From Adiantum capillus-veneris (Eukaryota > Streptophyta > Polypodiopsida > Polypodiales > Pteridaceae), in the NCBI GenBank assembly GCA_014529385.2, contig CM043963.1, positions 64,219,469 to 64,283,468 on the forward strand: a stretch of DNA of 64,000 nt. Direction: 5' to 3'. The first letter of the stretch is position 1. Each line of letters begins with the position of its first letter. This document shows positions 10,262-23,800 of the stretch, one piece after another. The notes under the pieces were generated by a model that searched no databases, was not told the origin of the DNA, and saw only the letters and a program-made list of their open reading frames with translations. The position numbers were made by a program, and so were the translations under genes.

Positions 10262-13200
10262 CTACTCCACATTTGATACCATATCTGAACTTTGATCCAA
10301 GTGTGGTTGATGTGCACGAGTGAGGCCTTCTTTGTCTTTTAGAGCATGCCTTTCTGGAATCTTTATTCTAGAAAATGGTCCTTCTTTGTTGGGTCTCCAG
10401 GACCAAACAATTGCATCTACAGTTTCCCACACTTGTGGGTCCTTATAGTTGACAGCCCAATAACCCTTCCAACAATTACTGTAAGCTTGAGTATCTGTCA
10501 TCCCACTTTTTCTCGTGCAAGGTGCCCAATATTGAATCAAGAGTTTTCTGTATTTTGGTGATGTAGGCTCATTATCAATGTCAGATAAAGCCATTGCAAG
10601 CCACACTGGATAGATTTCTGTGTCACTCGGAACAAGCATAAGAAAGTCACCTTGGTGCACATCAGACATAGGGTCAAACTCTTCCCTTGGCCTATCTCGT
10701 TGAGGCCCACAAAAATGATCGTTCAACTCTTCAAGGCCTAGGAATCTTTCTGCTCCCTTTTCCAATCTCTTCAATTACCTTACTCCAATAATCTATCACC
10801 GGTCTATAATATCGCGGAATACTTGAACCATTCCCTAAATTTTTCCAAAATTTTATATAATTCTTTAGCCCCAAAATGACTTCTTCGTGGGCCTTGACAT
10901 ACTCGGCCATTTGTACTAGAGGTGGATCTCCATGTGGTAACATTGGCTTGCCTTCTGTGTCTGTTTTCCAAAGGCAAATACTTCCACTCCAACTTGATAC
11001 ACCTACATGTGCCTTATATTGCATCATTGGTGTCTCATCCTGCATAAAGAACCTGAACTGAAGCGGTTTGGAATGTCCAACAAGTATGTCTTGTCCATCA
11101 CAAAGATAGCCATCACAATATTGCTTGAAATCGGAGATCTTTCTGAGAAAAAATGGAGCTGGAGATGAAGATGAGTTGTTTCGTAATGTATCCATCAAAT
11201 GTGGAAAAGTATAGGTTTGTGTAACTCTCAACTTCTCTGAAAACCTACTAAACATGGCGTCTATGTCCTCATGTGTATGCCCAACCATTAAAAATCCCAG
11301 CTGGATGGTTTTGAAAACACCCCTTGCAACAAGCATTGACAAATAGGCAAATAAGTATCGATTTTTGTTTTCCCCTACACAATTATCCAATTGTAGCAAC
11401 AAGTTCTCTGGCAACCTGCGAAGTTGACCCCAATTCCTCTTCTGCAATTTCTGACTGCACAATGGGCTCTTTTCCATCACTCAAGTTATGGTAGTCCAAA
11501 GCATCCCTTGAGTCCAAAGCATGTAGTAGTGAAATATTGCTCCTTGGAAGTCCATTTGTTACTAGATCACCAAGAGGATGCTTATCTATCCTCTCTAGGT
11601 TATGTAAACAATTAGCAATTGAGCCAATTGTAAGATTTGGATCAGTTGGCCACAAACCATTCAAGACAAAGTGTCCATAATGACCTTCTCCATGTCCATG
11701 AGTGATCATGCTAATCAATGCCACCTCAGATTATATCCTGAATCCACACCCTTAGGAACAATGCGTAATCTAGGAATGGCAGTCTTCTTTTGATCCATCT
11801 TATCATGGATTATGCATACATATTTTTGTGGTTGAGTTTTTGAATACGTGCACCATGCATAATATAGGCTTCTGCAACTCTTTTGTTGTGCCATGTGAAC
11901 TTCTCTCTCCCTCAAGAGAAGAGCTCTCTCTTCAAGAGAAGGTTTAGCTTCTAACCTTTCCTTGATTGAGCTACAAATATTGCACTTAGAGAACTCACTC
12001 GTCTTTGTTAAAGTGACATGTGGGTACTCTTTGTTCCAAATTCTACCAAAAGAAGATTGCGATAGCTTCTTCTCATAGCCCATTTGGTCAAGTGTCGTGT
12101 TGATTTCACATAAAATATCCACTTGTTTGTATGTTTATGGAATAACCAATTGAGTCTCTCTTGAGCCATCTAGTAGTGTTCTACTTCTATGTGGCATCTT
12201 CTCAGAGTTGTTTTCCACAAACTCATTTAGTAGTGCTCTTGCTAAACTAGTATGTTGAAGTCCCCTTCTCAATGTACATATGTTCCCATGTACATATTGG
12301 CACACACCATTTTCAAAGTTCTCCTTGTATCGATAAAATGATGTCTTTGGTATTCCATGTAGCTCATACCATGCTCTACAACAAACAATAGAGCCATTTA
12401 GCCTGAATTGGTATCGTGACTTCTCATCTTTCTGATAACATATAGAAAGAACATCATAAACATAATTAGTGCGTGATTTTTGAGACTCTCCCCAAAATTG
12501 TTGTCGTAACCTTGTCATCATATCACGATCTGGAAACTGGCAACATTTTTGTGCACAACAATCAATGCATGATACCCTTTGAATTGATTTGTTTGAAAGG
12601 TAAAAAGTCAAAGTTGGTGTTGCTTTTGATTTTTGAGTCTTGTTCATGAAAGTGTATCATCTCTTCCTTGACAACTGGACAACATTACTCCCATCAAGTT
12701 TTTTTTCAACATTGTCATCGTTGGATACATCCTCATATGTAGCATGCATGCCATCAACAGGAACAAAGCGTTGTAATGGGCTCCCATTCAACATTGTTGT
12801 CTGCTTGATGGGCCACTTTAGCAAAGTGATGCTACCCACTTCAACCACATCATCAATGCTTGCATTTTCTCTTTCAATACCCACACCCACACAATCATGA
12901 CCAAGTTCCTGAAAGTTGACATAATCATGTGGAAATACATATAAGATGGTCCCTTCATTCATGGTTTGCATCATTGTGTCATCTTTTAAAAGGACCCTCT
13001 GATTTCTCCAAGACTCTCGAATCACTGCTTCAAATTCTGGGCTTGTCATAGGTATTGCATCTGTAACTAGAGGATCAGAATGATCATGTTCTTCATCACC
13101 ATTGTAGCTTTCCTGTGGATCAATTAAGTTCCCATTTAATACAAAAGATTGCAAAAGAAGCTTTGACCATCAAACAGCACTCCATAATGAGCCTTGGAGA

Positions 13201-13391
13201 GATGAAGTATCCATTGTAGGAAAAGGTAGGACGACATCCTTCAAGCATTCCTCCACTAGTATGGAGACATTTCCTTGCCCTATCTTTGTACCACCACAAG
13301 TGGAATCTAGATCTGTTCTACACACACAACCAATACCAACAATTTCATTGTCAAGTATCATATGTACTTTCTCCCCAGATTCGAAGTCCAT
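10262..13391 (-). pseudogene. DUF7869-like DDE-type transposase, decayed
   Basis: A long minus-strand coding region, about 1040 codons, with three in-frame stops (13170, 12657, 12135) and about three frameshifts (near 11720, 11440, 10760). In order: an N-terminal segment (VHMILDNEIVGIGCV, VEECLKDVVLPFP) weakly like the DUF8039-type module of plant transposon proteins; a Cys-rich head (CIDCCAQKCCQFPD); NGSIVCCRAWYELHGI; a zinc-binding SKCNICSSIKERL; then IIHDKMDQKKT, LQLDNCVGENKNRY and MVGHTHEDIDAMFSR, which supply the three spaced acidic positions of an RNase H-fold core; and a C-terminal domain (VWLAMALSDID, SNCWKGYWAVN). This architecture fits the large uncharacterised family called DUF7869. 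Assignment is by memory of motif pattern; catalytic roles are inferred. It abuts the tandem-repeat field. Confidence 0.65.
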
Positions 13392-13449
13392 CCTGTAAGT
13401 GAAAAAGATTACATTGTTAAATCCATAGTTATAGAAAAATACTCTTCAA

Positions 13450-15100
13450 ACAAAAAATCATGCTACAACATGAAAAAGGTTTGCATAGGTTGGGCAAGTG
13501 GTGAACCTTGAGACCAAATCCTCCTTGCTATATTACTGGAAGCAAGGTTGGAAATTATGGTGGATCTTGAACCAAAGCATCCTTGCTATATTAGAGCATA
13601 GGTTGGACAAGTGGTGGACCTAGTTGTAATACCCACTGCCACCTATCAACTACTATAGGACTATGCTTTCCAATGTCCAAGTATCCCTTGATTTTTGCAA
13701 GGTTGAACACGTGGTGGACCTTGAAACAAAAATCCGCTTTCTATATCAGAGCATACCTTGGACAAGTGGTGGACCTAGTTATAATGCCCAATATCTAAGG
13801 TGAAATACCTTAGGACCTTGCTACCTTGCTTGCCAATGTTTACGTAGCCCCTCATTTCTTTAATGGAAGCAAGGTTGGACAAGTGGTGGACCTTGAAACC
13901 AAAGCCTCTTTGCTATATTAGAGCATAGGTTGGACCTAGTTGTAATACCCACTGCCACCTATCAACTACTATAGGACTATGCTTTCCAATGTCCAAGTAT
14001 CCCTTGAGTCTTTCAAGGTTGAACACGTGGTAGACCTTGAAACGAAAATCCCCTTTCTATATCAGATCATAGCTTGGACAAGTGGTGGACCTAGTTATAA
14101 TGCCCAATATCCAAGGTGAAATACCTTAGGACCTTGCTACCTTGCTTGCCAATGTTTACGTAGCCCCTCATTTCTTTAATGGAAGCAAGGTTGGACAAGT
14201 GGTGGACCTTGAAACCAAAGCCTCTTTGCTATATGAGAGCATAGGTTGGACCTAGTTGTAATACCCACTGCCACCTATCAACTACTATAGGACTATGCTT
14301 TCCAATGTCCAAGTATCCCTTGAGTCTTGCAAGGTTGAACACGTGGTGGACCTTGAAACGAAAATCCCCTTTCTATATCAGAGCATATCTTGGACAAGTG
14401 GTGGACCTAGTTATAATGCCCCTCCTTTCTTTAATGGAAGAAAGGTTAGAAAAGTGGTGAATCTTGAAACCCAAACCCTTTGGCTATATATAGAGGATAG
14501 CTTGGACAAGTGGTGGGCTTAGTTGTAGTATCCAATGTCCAAGGTCCAAGGTGAACTATGTAAAGACCTTACTTCAAAAAACAAAGTCGTACAAGTGGTT
14601 CTCCTTGAAACCAAAACCTCCTTAGTGTATTAGAACATAGCTTGGAGAAGTGGTGGACTTAGTTGTAATGATGAATGTCCAAATCAAACTATTATAGGAC
14701 CTTGCTTCCCAAATCAAGTTTGGACAAGTGGTGGATCTTGAAACGAAAACCCCCTTACTCTATTAGAGCATAGCTTAGATAAGTGGTGGACCTAGCTGTC
14801 ATGGAAAATGTTCAATGTGAACTACTACAGGACCTTGCTATTAAATTTCTAAGTAGAGCTAGCTTCTTTAATGGTTGGGAAAGTGGTGCATCTTGAAACC
14901 AAAAGCCCTTTATTGTATTAGAGCATAGCTTGGACAAGTGAGGGACCTAGTTTTAATGTGTGATGTCCAAAGAAAAGTATTACAAGACCTTGCTTTCCAA
15001 TATTTGAATTGGTCAAGTGGTTAAAACTAAGTATAAAACTTTGACCATTTTCTTCTCGAATTGCCAAAAAGCTAGTTTTAGACACCCCTAAATGAAAATG
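13450..15100. repeat. Tandem repeat block 1, 316-bp period
   Basis: Degenerate tandem units carrying the core TTGGACAAGTGGTGGACC. The landmark CTATCAACTACTATAGGACT starts at 13643, 13959 and 14275, an exact 316-bp period over three copies. Further right the units become shorter and more diverged. No supported gene. Confidence 0.85.
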
Positions 15101-16320
15101 GTTTAGGGTGGCCTTAAACAACATTTTTTCAAAGACTTGAACAAAAGGGTTGCCGAAGAGTAATGAAAATTTATTATGGCTTGAAGTGCCTGAGTATGTG
15201 AAAACAAGCCTAGGTTTTCCACGAGGCAAAAGGTGACAAAAAAGAAGTGTTGTCTCTTATGACATAATAAGAACATTGGAAACATAGGATTGACCATGTG
15301 GCCTAAACTTTGGCAAGTGAAGTGGTGGCCAAGTTTTGTGGCACAGTGTGCACTTGGTCCTATATGTGTTGACCACTTGACTAAATCTAGGACCATAAGG
15401 CCAAACCTTTGGCACCTTAAATATAGTATGGGACATAATCTAGAACTGCTATAGTAAATTAGTAGTATAGTTAATATGTTAATATTTGTATTATATTTAA
15501 GTATATGCTAAATATAATTTATGTCAAAATTTCACTAATGAAGAATGTTCCCATTTAGCACTCCAGATGCAGGGTCTTAGGGCAATGCCACAATGGGGTG
15601 CATCTGATGAGGTAGCGCTTCCACGTGAGGTTTGGGGATAGCGCTCTTGATGGGGATGTGGAATATAGCGCTCTCGATGGCGGGGCTTGGGAGGCTGATT
15701 TTGGGATATTGTTCCAGGCGGGGTCAAGGGGCGGCCCATAAATTATTATTTTTTAAAGTGAATTCCTAGTATAGATTTACGCATGTTTTGCATATTTTCA
15801 ACCATGATTTCTTTAATTTTGGCCCGGTGAATTGGTTAATGTTATATACTGCTTTTGTTTTTTTTAATCCTATGATAAAACATGGACTTGTAGCATACGT
15901 GGCATTCTAATAAACCCTATCAAGATTAGGCACAGAGAGAGCGCACGAGCAACGCACACAGAGAAAGCAGGCGAGCAGCAAACACACAGAAAGCGCACAC
16001 GGATCGTAGACAGTTGGAGTATACGCATGCGTAGAGGAGCAAACCAGGCATTGTACACAACGCACAGGTGGAGCGCACAGGATTGACAGTTCCCGCACAA
16101 GATAAAGAAATAGCATCGTACGCAACTCTTTCCAGAAGGGCAGGATCGGGCATAGCTTCTTCTCAGGAGACATTGCACACCTCACGAATAGAGAAAAAAC
16201 AGGTATTTCTCTCTCTCTCACTCTCTGTCTTTCTCCATATACAGAAGATGGTTCTCTGTAACTCTTTCTTGCACACACACTCTCTCGTCAAAAGAGAGAG
16301 ATACATAGTTTAAAAGGATT
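15101..16320. other. No gene; diverged repeat edge, then unique DNA
   Basis: Up to about 15420 there are faint remnants of the repeat core. From 15430 the sequence is AT-rich, then (15920-16200) rich in CGCACA/GAGCGCAC words. No convincing coding frame. Confidence 0.5.
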
Positions 16321-16324
16321 CCCG

Positions 16325-16600
16325 CACACATACACATATTCCCACACATCGTCTTCCTCTTCCACATACATAACCACAGTGAAATCTGTTATCTTGCTGT
16401 CTCTCTCTTGAAAATACATGCATATATTCCCACACATCGTCTTCCTCTCTTCCACATACATAACCACAGTGAAATCTGTTATCTTGTTTTCTCTCTCTTG
16501 AAAAAACGTGCACATATTCCCATACATCGTCTTCCTCTCTTCCACATACATAAACACAGTGAAATCTGTTATCTTTCTCTCTCTCCTCTCTCTAGAAAAC
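16325..16600. repeat. 90-bp minisatellite, about three copies
   Basis: Copies of a unit containing CACATCGTCTTCCTCT, CACAGTGAAATCTGTTATCT and CTCTCTCTTGAAAA recur near 16340, 16430 and 16520. A partial copy near 16695 follows the CT tract. Confidence 0.8.
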
Positions 16601-16603
16601 AGG

Positions 16604-16607
<4 letters not shown>

Positions 16608-16684
<77 letters not shown>

Positions 16685-16691
16685 CTATCTC
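16608..16691 (+). repeat. (CT)n then (CTAT)n microsatellite
   Basis: An uninterrupted CT run to about 16666 passes into a (CTAT) run to about 16691. Confidence 0.95.
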
Positions 16692-17129
16692 TGTATCTTG
16701 CTATCTCTCTCTTGAAAATACATGCTCATGTATGTGTGCGTCTGTGTTATCTATGTGTATGTATGTATATTTGTGTTATTTCATTGTAATACTCATACAT
16801 AATGCAGATACACAATTACACTTAATTACGATATGCACACATAGTATATATACATACATAAATATCACAAATAACTAACACATTGTAATACTAGTAAACT
16901 TGAATGGAAGACTTACTTGCGTGATCTGTTAAAGTCGATTCTTGTAGCGAGTTCTGGATGTATGCTGAGCTGATTTTCCTCTAATCCATTTGTAAATATG
17001 ATTGTAACTTCTGTTTCTCAACAAAGTAGTGTTGTTTAGTGATACACCTAATGGACATAAATGGTTGAAACTAGGACATGTAGACCAAAAATATGTGTAT
17101 TTCTTTGGATGAATATTTACAGTTTTTGG

Positions 17130-17880
17130 TGACCCTTACCACAAGTGGTGGACCTTGAGACCAGTGGACTATAAGGACCTCCAAACAATACCTTGTACAC
17201 TCAATCCTTCTTGGTATCTAGGTTGGACAAGTGGTGGACCTTGTTCAAATTCTCTAACCACTCTCTCTAACATGGTGACATAATTTAGGTGTGATAAATT
17301 CATATCTATGCAAACTAATATTTGAATTTAGGTGGGATAATGATATCTTTTTGTGGTAAACTTGAATTTGAAATCAATTTCGCGTGGAATATTTTAAATT
17401 TAAGTGGTAAAATTTAAATTTTATAAAAAAAGTTTGAATTTTAAAATTTGGGCGGGATATTTAAAATTTGGGAGGGATATTTTAAATTTAGGCGATAAGA
17501 TTTTGAATTTTAAATTTAGGTGGGAAGGTTTTGAATTTATAGGGAGATCTCCCTTACATAAGAGAGTATAGATTGGACAAATGTTGAACCTTAAAGCCAG
17601 AGCATCCATGCTACTAGACATCATAGGTAGGGAATCTAGTTGAATATTGTATGTATAATATATATGTAATAGATCTAGCTTGGACAAGTGGTGGACCTTG
17701 GAATAAAACACAATGTAAAACATATCATGCACATTCCAAGTGGTGAGAAAAAATATCATTTAAGATATAGCCTGATAGGTTGGAAAAGTGGTGGACCTTA
17801 ACACCCAAACCTTATTACTATAACGACATAGAGTGGAAAAGTGGTGAATCTTGAGACCAAACCACTCATGCTACTAAGGA
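17130..17880. repeat. Repeat cores with AT-rich spacer
   Basis: Scattered repeat cores (GTGGTGGACCTTG) flank a 17280-17545 segment made of imperfect TTTGAATTTTAAAATTTGGGC-like words. No gene. Confidence 0.65.
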
Positions 17881-20800
17881 TAATAGCTTGGACAAGTGGT
17901 GGACCTTGAATGTAAACCCCCCATGTACGAAATATTGTGGGTTTAAGGTATTTCAATGGAGCCTAGCATCTTGGAGACATGGTGCAGCTTGCTTCTCTTC
18001 ATGTTTCAATGGAGCCTATCTTGGACAAATGGTGGAGCATCCTTCTCTCCATGTTTCAATAGAGCCTAGCTTAGACAAGTGGTGGACATTTGCTTCTCTC
18101 TATGTTTCAATAGAGTTAGCTTGGACAAGTGGTGGACCTCGGAACCAAACCCCCATGTAAAACCTATAATGGTCACTCCAAGTGGTGAGAAAAAATAACC
18201 TTTAAGATATATCCTTATAGGTTGGACAAGTGGTGGACCGTAACACCCAGATATTCTTAATATAATGACATAGAGTGGAAAATTGGTGAATCTTGAGACC
18301 AAACCACTCATGCTACTAGCGATAATAGCTTGGACAAGTGGTGGACCTTGAAAGTAAACCCCGCATCTACAAAATATCGTGGATTTAAGGTATTTTGATG
18401 GAGCCTAGCATCTTAGAGACATGGTGCAGCTAGCTTCTTTTCATGTTTCAATGGAACCTATCTTGGACTAATGGTGGAGCATCCTTCTCTCCATGTTTCA
18501 ATGGACCCTAGCTTGGACAAGTGGTGGACCTTTGCTTCTCTCTATGATTCAATAGAGTTAGCTTGGACAAGTGGTGGACCTTGGAACCAAACCCCCATGT
18601 AAAACCTATCATGGTCACTTCAAGTGGTGAGAAAGAATAACCTTTAAGATATAGCCTTATAGGTTGGACAAGTGGTGGACCTTAACACCCAAATATTCTT
18701 AATATAATGACATAGAGTGAAAAAGTGGTGAATCTTGAGACAAAACCACTCATGCTACTAGCGATAATAGCTTGGACAAGTGGCGGACCTTGAACGTAAA
18801 CCCCCGATGTTTCCATAAAGTTAGCTTCGACAAATGGTGGAGCATCCTTCTGTCCATGTTTCAATGGAGCTTAGCTTGGACAAGTGGTGGACCTTTGTTT
18901 CTCTCTATGTTTCAATAGAGTTATCTTGGACAAGTGGTGGACCTTGGGACCAAAACCCCATGTAAAACCAATCATGGTCACTCCAAGTGCTAAGAAAGAA
19001 TAACCTTTAAGATGTAGCCTTATAGGTTGGACAAGTGGTGGACCTTAACACCCAGATATTCTTAATATAATGACATAGAGTGGAAAATTGGTGAATCTTG
19101 AGACCAAACCACTCATGCTACTAGCAATAATAGCTTGGACATGTGGTGGACCTTGAATGTAAACCCCTCATCTACGAAATATCATGGGTTTAAGGTATTT
19201 TAATGGAGCCTAACATATTGGAGACATGGTGCAACTTCCTTCTCCTCATGTTTCAATGGAGCCTATCTTGGAAAAATAGTGGAGCATCCTTCTCTCCATA
19301 TTTCAATGGACCCTAGCTTTGACAAGTGGTGGATCTTTGCTTCTCTCTATGTTTAAATAGAGTTATCTTGGACAAGTGGTGGACCTTGGAACCAAACCCC
19401 CATGTAAAACCTATCATGGTAACTCCAAGTGGTGAGAAAGAATAACCTTTAAGCTATAGCCTTATAGGTTGGACAAGTGGTGGACCTTAACACCCAGATA
19501 TTCTTAATATAATGACATAGAGTGGAAAATTGGTGAATCTTGAGACCAAATCACTCATGCTACTAGCAATAATGGCTTGGACAAGTGGTGGACCTTGAAT
19601 GTAAACCCCCCATGTATGAAATATCATGGGTTTAAGGTATTTCAATGAAGCCTAGCATCTTGGAGACATGGTGCAGCCAGCTTCTCTTCATGTTTCAATG
19701 GAGCCTATCTCGGACAAATGGTGTAGCATCCTTCTCTCCGTGTTTCAATGGACCCTCGCTTGGACAAGTGGTGGACGTTTGCTTCTCTCTATGTTTCAAT
19801 AGAGTTAGCTTGGAAAAGTGGTGAACCTTGGAACCAAACCCTAATGTAAAACCTATCATGGTCACTCCAAGTGGTGAGAAAGAACAACCGTTAGGATATA
19901 GCCTTATAGGTTAGACAAGTGGTGGACCTTAACACCCATATATTCTTAATATAATGACATAGAGTGAAAAAGAGGTGAATGTTGAGACAAAACCACTCAT
20001 GGTACTAGTGATAATAGCTTGGACAAGTGGTGGACCTTGAACGTAAACCCCCCATGTTTAAGTAGAGTTAGCTTCGACAAATGGTGAAGCATCCTTCTCT
20101 CCATGTTTCAATGGAGCCTAGCTTGGACAAGTGTTGGACCTTTGCTTCTCTCTATGAGAAGAATAGAGTTAGCTTCGATAAGTGGTGGACCTTGGAACCA
20201 AACCCCCATGTAAAACATATCATGGTCATTCCAAGTGGTGACAAAGAATACCCTTTAAGATATACCCTTATAGGTTGTACAAGTGGTCGACCTTAACACC
20301 CTGATCTTCTTAATATAATGACATAGATTGGAAAAGTAGTGAATCTTAAGACCAAACCACTCATGCTACTAGGGATAATAGCTTGGACAACTGGTTGACC
20401 TTGAATTTAAACCCCACATGTAAAAAATATCATGGGTTTAAGGTATTTCAATGGATCCTAGCATCTTGGAGATATGGTGCAGCTTGCTTCTCTTCATGTT
20501 TCAATGAAGCCTATCTTCGACAAATGGTGAATCATCCTTCTCTCCATGTTTCAATGGAGCCTATCTTGTACAAGTGGTGGACCTTTGCTTCTCTCTATGT
20601 TTCCATAGAGTTAGCTTGGACAAGTGGTGGACCTTGGAACCAAATCCCCATGTAAAACATATCATGGTCATTCCAAGTGGTGAGAAAGAATACCCTATAA
20701 GATAGAGCCTTATAGGTTGGAAAAGTGATCGACCTTAAAACCCATATCTTCTTAATATAATGACATAGAATGGAAAAGTGGTGAATCTTGAGACCAAACC

Positions 20801-23800
20801 ACTGATGCTACTAATGATAATAGCTTGGACAAGTGGTGGACCTTGAATGTAAACCCCCCATGTACGAAATATCGTGGGTTTAAGGTATTTCAATGGAGCC
20901 TATCATCTTGGATACATAGTGCAGCTTGCTTCTCTTCATGTTTCAATGGAGCCTATCTTGGAAAAATGGTGGAGCATCCTTCTCTCCATGTTTCAATGGA
21001 CCCTAGCTTAGACAAGTGGTGGACCTTGGAACCAAACCCTAATGTAAAACCTATCATGGTCACTCCAAGTGGTGAGAAAGAACAACCTTTAAGATATAGC
21101 CTTATAGGTTGGACAAGTGGCAGACCTTAACACCCAGATATTCTTAATATCATGATATAGAGTGAAAAAGTGGTTAATGTTGAGACAAAACCACTCATGC
21201 TACTAGTGAAAATAGCTTGGACAAGTTGTGGACCTTGAAGGTAAACCCCCCATGCTTCAATAGAGTTAGCTTCGACAAATGGTGGAGCATCCTTCTCTCC
21301 ATGTTTCAATGGAGCCTAGCTTGGACAAGTGGTGGACCTTTGCTTCTCTCTATGAGAAGAATAGAGTTAGCTTCGATAAGTGGTGGACCTTGGATCCAAA
21401 CTCCCATGTAAAACATATCATGGTCATTCCAAGAGGTGACAAAGAATACCCTCTAAGATATACCCTTATAGGTTGGACAAGTGGTCGACCTTAACACCCT
21501 GATCTTCTTAATATAATGACATAGAGTGGAAAAGTGGTGAATCTTGAGACCAAACCACTCATGCTACTAGGGATAATAGCTTGGACAACTGGTTGACCTT
21601 GAATTTAAACCCCACATGTAAAAAGTATCGTGGGTTTAAGGTATTTCAATGGATCCTAGCATCTTGGAGACATGGTGCAGCTTGCTTCTCTTCATGTTTC
21701 AATGAAGCCTATCTTCGACAAATGGTGAATCATCCTTCTCTCCATGTTTCAATGGAGCCTAGCTTGTACAAGTGATGGACCTTTGCTTCTCTCTATGTTT
21801 CCATAGAGTTAGCTTGAACAAGTGGTGGACCTTGGAACCAAACCCCCATGTAAAACATATCATGGTCATTCCAAGTGGTGAGAAAGAATACCTTTTAAGA
21901 TATAGCCTTATACGTTGGAAAAGTGGTCGACCTTAAAACCCAGATCTTCTTAATATAATGACATAGAGTGAAAAAGTGGTGAATCTTGAGACCAAACCAC
22001 TCATGCTACTAACGATAATAGCTTGGACAAGTGATGGACCTTGAATGTAAACCCCCCATGTACAAAATATCGTGGGTTTAATGGATTTCAATGTAGCCTA
22101 TTATCTTGGATACATAGTGCAGCTTGCTTCTCTTAATGTTTCAATGGAGCCTATCTTGGACAAATGGTGAGGCATCCTTCTCTCCATGTTTCAATGGACC
22201 CTAGCTTAGACAAGTGGTGGACCTTTGCTTCTCTCTATATTTCAATAGAGTTAGCTTGGACAAGTGGTGGACCTTGGAACCAAACCCCCATGTAAAACCT
22301 ATCATGGTCACTTCAAGTGGTGAGAAAGAACAAACTTTAAGATATAGCATTATAGGTTGGACAAGTGGTGGACCTTAACACCCAAATATTCTTAATATAA
22401 TGACATAGAGTGAAAAAGTGATGAATGTTGAGACAAAACCACTCATGCTACTAGCTATAATAGCTTGAACAAGTGGTGGATCATCCTTCTCTCCATGTTT
22501 CAATGGGGCCTAGCTTCGATAAGTGGTGGATCTTGGAACCAAACCCCCATGTACCACATATCATGGTCATTCCAAGTGGTGGCAAAGAATACCCTTAAAG
22601 ATATACCCTTATAGGTTGGACGAGTGGTCGACCTTAGCACCCTGATCTTGTTAATATAATGACATAGAGTGGAAAAGTGGTGAATCTTGAGACCAAACCA
22701 CTCATGCTACTAGGGATAATAGCTTGGACAAGTGGTTGACCTTGAATTTAAACCCCACATGTAAACAATATCGTGGGTTTAAGGTATTTCAATGGAGCCT
22801 AGCATCTTGGAGACATGGTGCAGCTTGCTTCTCTTCATGTTTCAATGAAGCCTATCTTCGACAAATGGTGAATCATCCTGCTCTCCATGTTTCAATGTAG
22901 CCTAGCTTCTACAAGTCGTGGACCTTTGCTTCTCTCTATGTTTCCATAGAGTTAGCTTGGACAAGTGCTAGACCTTGGAACCAAACCCCCATGTAAAACA
23001 TATCATGGTCATTCCAAGTGGTGAGAAAGAATACCCTTTAAGATATAGCCTTATAAGTTGGAAAAGTGGTCGACCTTAAAACCCAGATCTTCTTAATATA
23101 ATGACATAGAGTGGAAAAGTGGTGAATCTTGAGACCAAACCACTCATGCTACTAGGGATAATAGCTTGGACAAGTGGTTGACCTTCAATTTAAACCCCAC
23201 ATGTAAAAAATATCGTGGGTTTAAGGTATTTCAATGGATCCTAGCATCTTGGAGACATGGTGCAGCTTGCTTCTCTTCATGTTTCAATGAAGCCTATCTT
23301 CGACAAATGGTGAATCATCCTGCTCTCCATGTTTCAATGTAGCCTAGCTTCTACAAGTCGTGGACCTTTTCTTCACTCATTGTTTCCATAGAGTTAGCTT
23401 CGACAAGTGCTAGACCTTGGAACCAAATCCCCATGTAAAACATATCATGGTCATTCCAAGTGGTGAGAAAGAATACCCTTTAAGATATAGCCTTATAGGT
23501 TGGAAAAGTGGTCGACCTTAAAACCCAGATCTTCTTAATATAATGACATAGAGTGGAAAAGTGGTGAATCTTGAGACCAAACCACTCATGCTACTAAGGA
23601 TAATAGATTGGACAAGTGGTGGACCTTGAATGTAAACCCCCCATGTACGAAATATCGTGGGTTTAAAGTAATTCCATGGAGCCTAGCATGTTGGAGACAT
23701 GGTGCAGCTTGCTTATCTTCATGTTTCAATGGAGCCTATCTTGGACAAATGGTGGAGCATCCTTCTCTCCATGTTTCAATGGAGACTAGCTTGGACCAAT

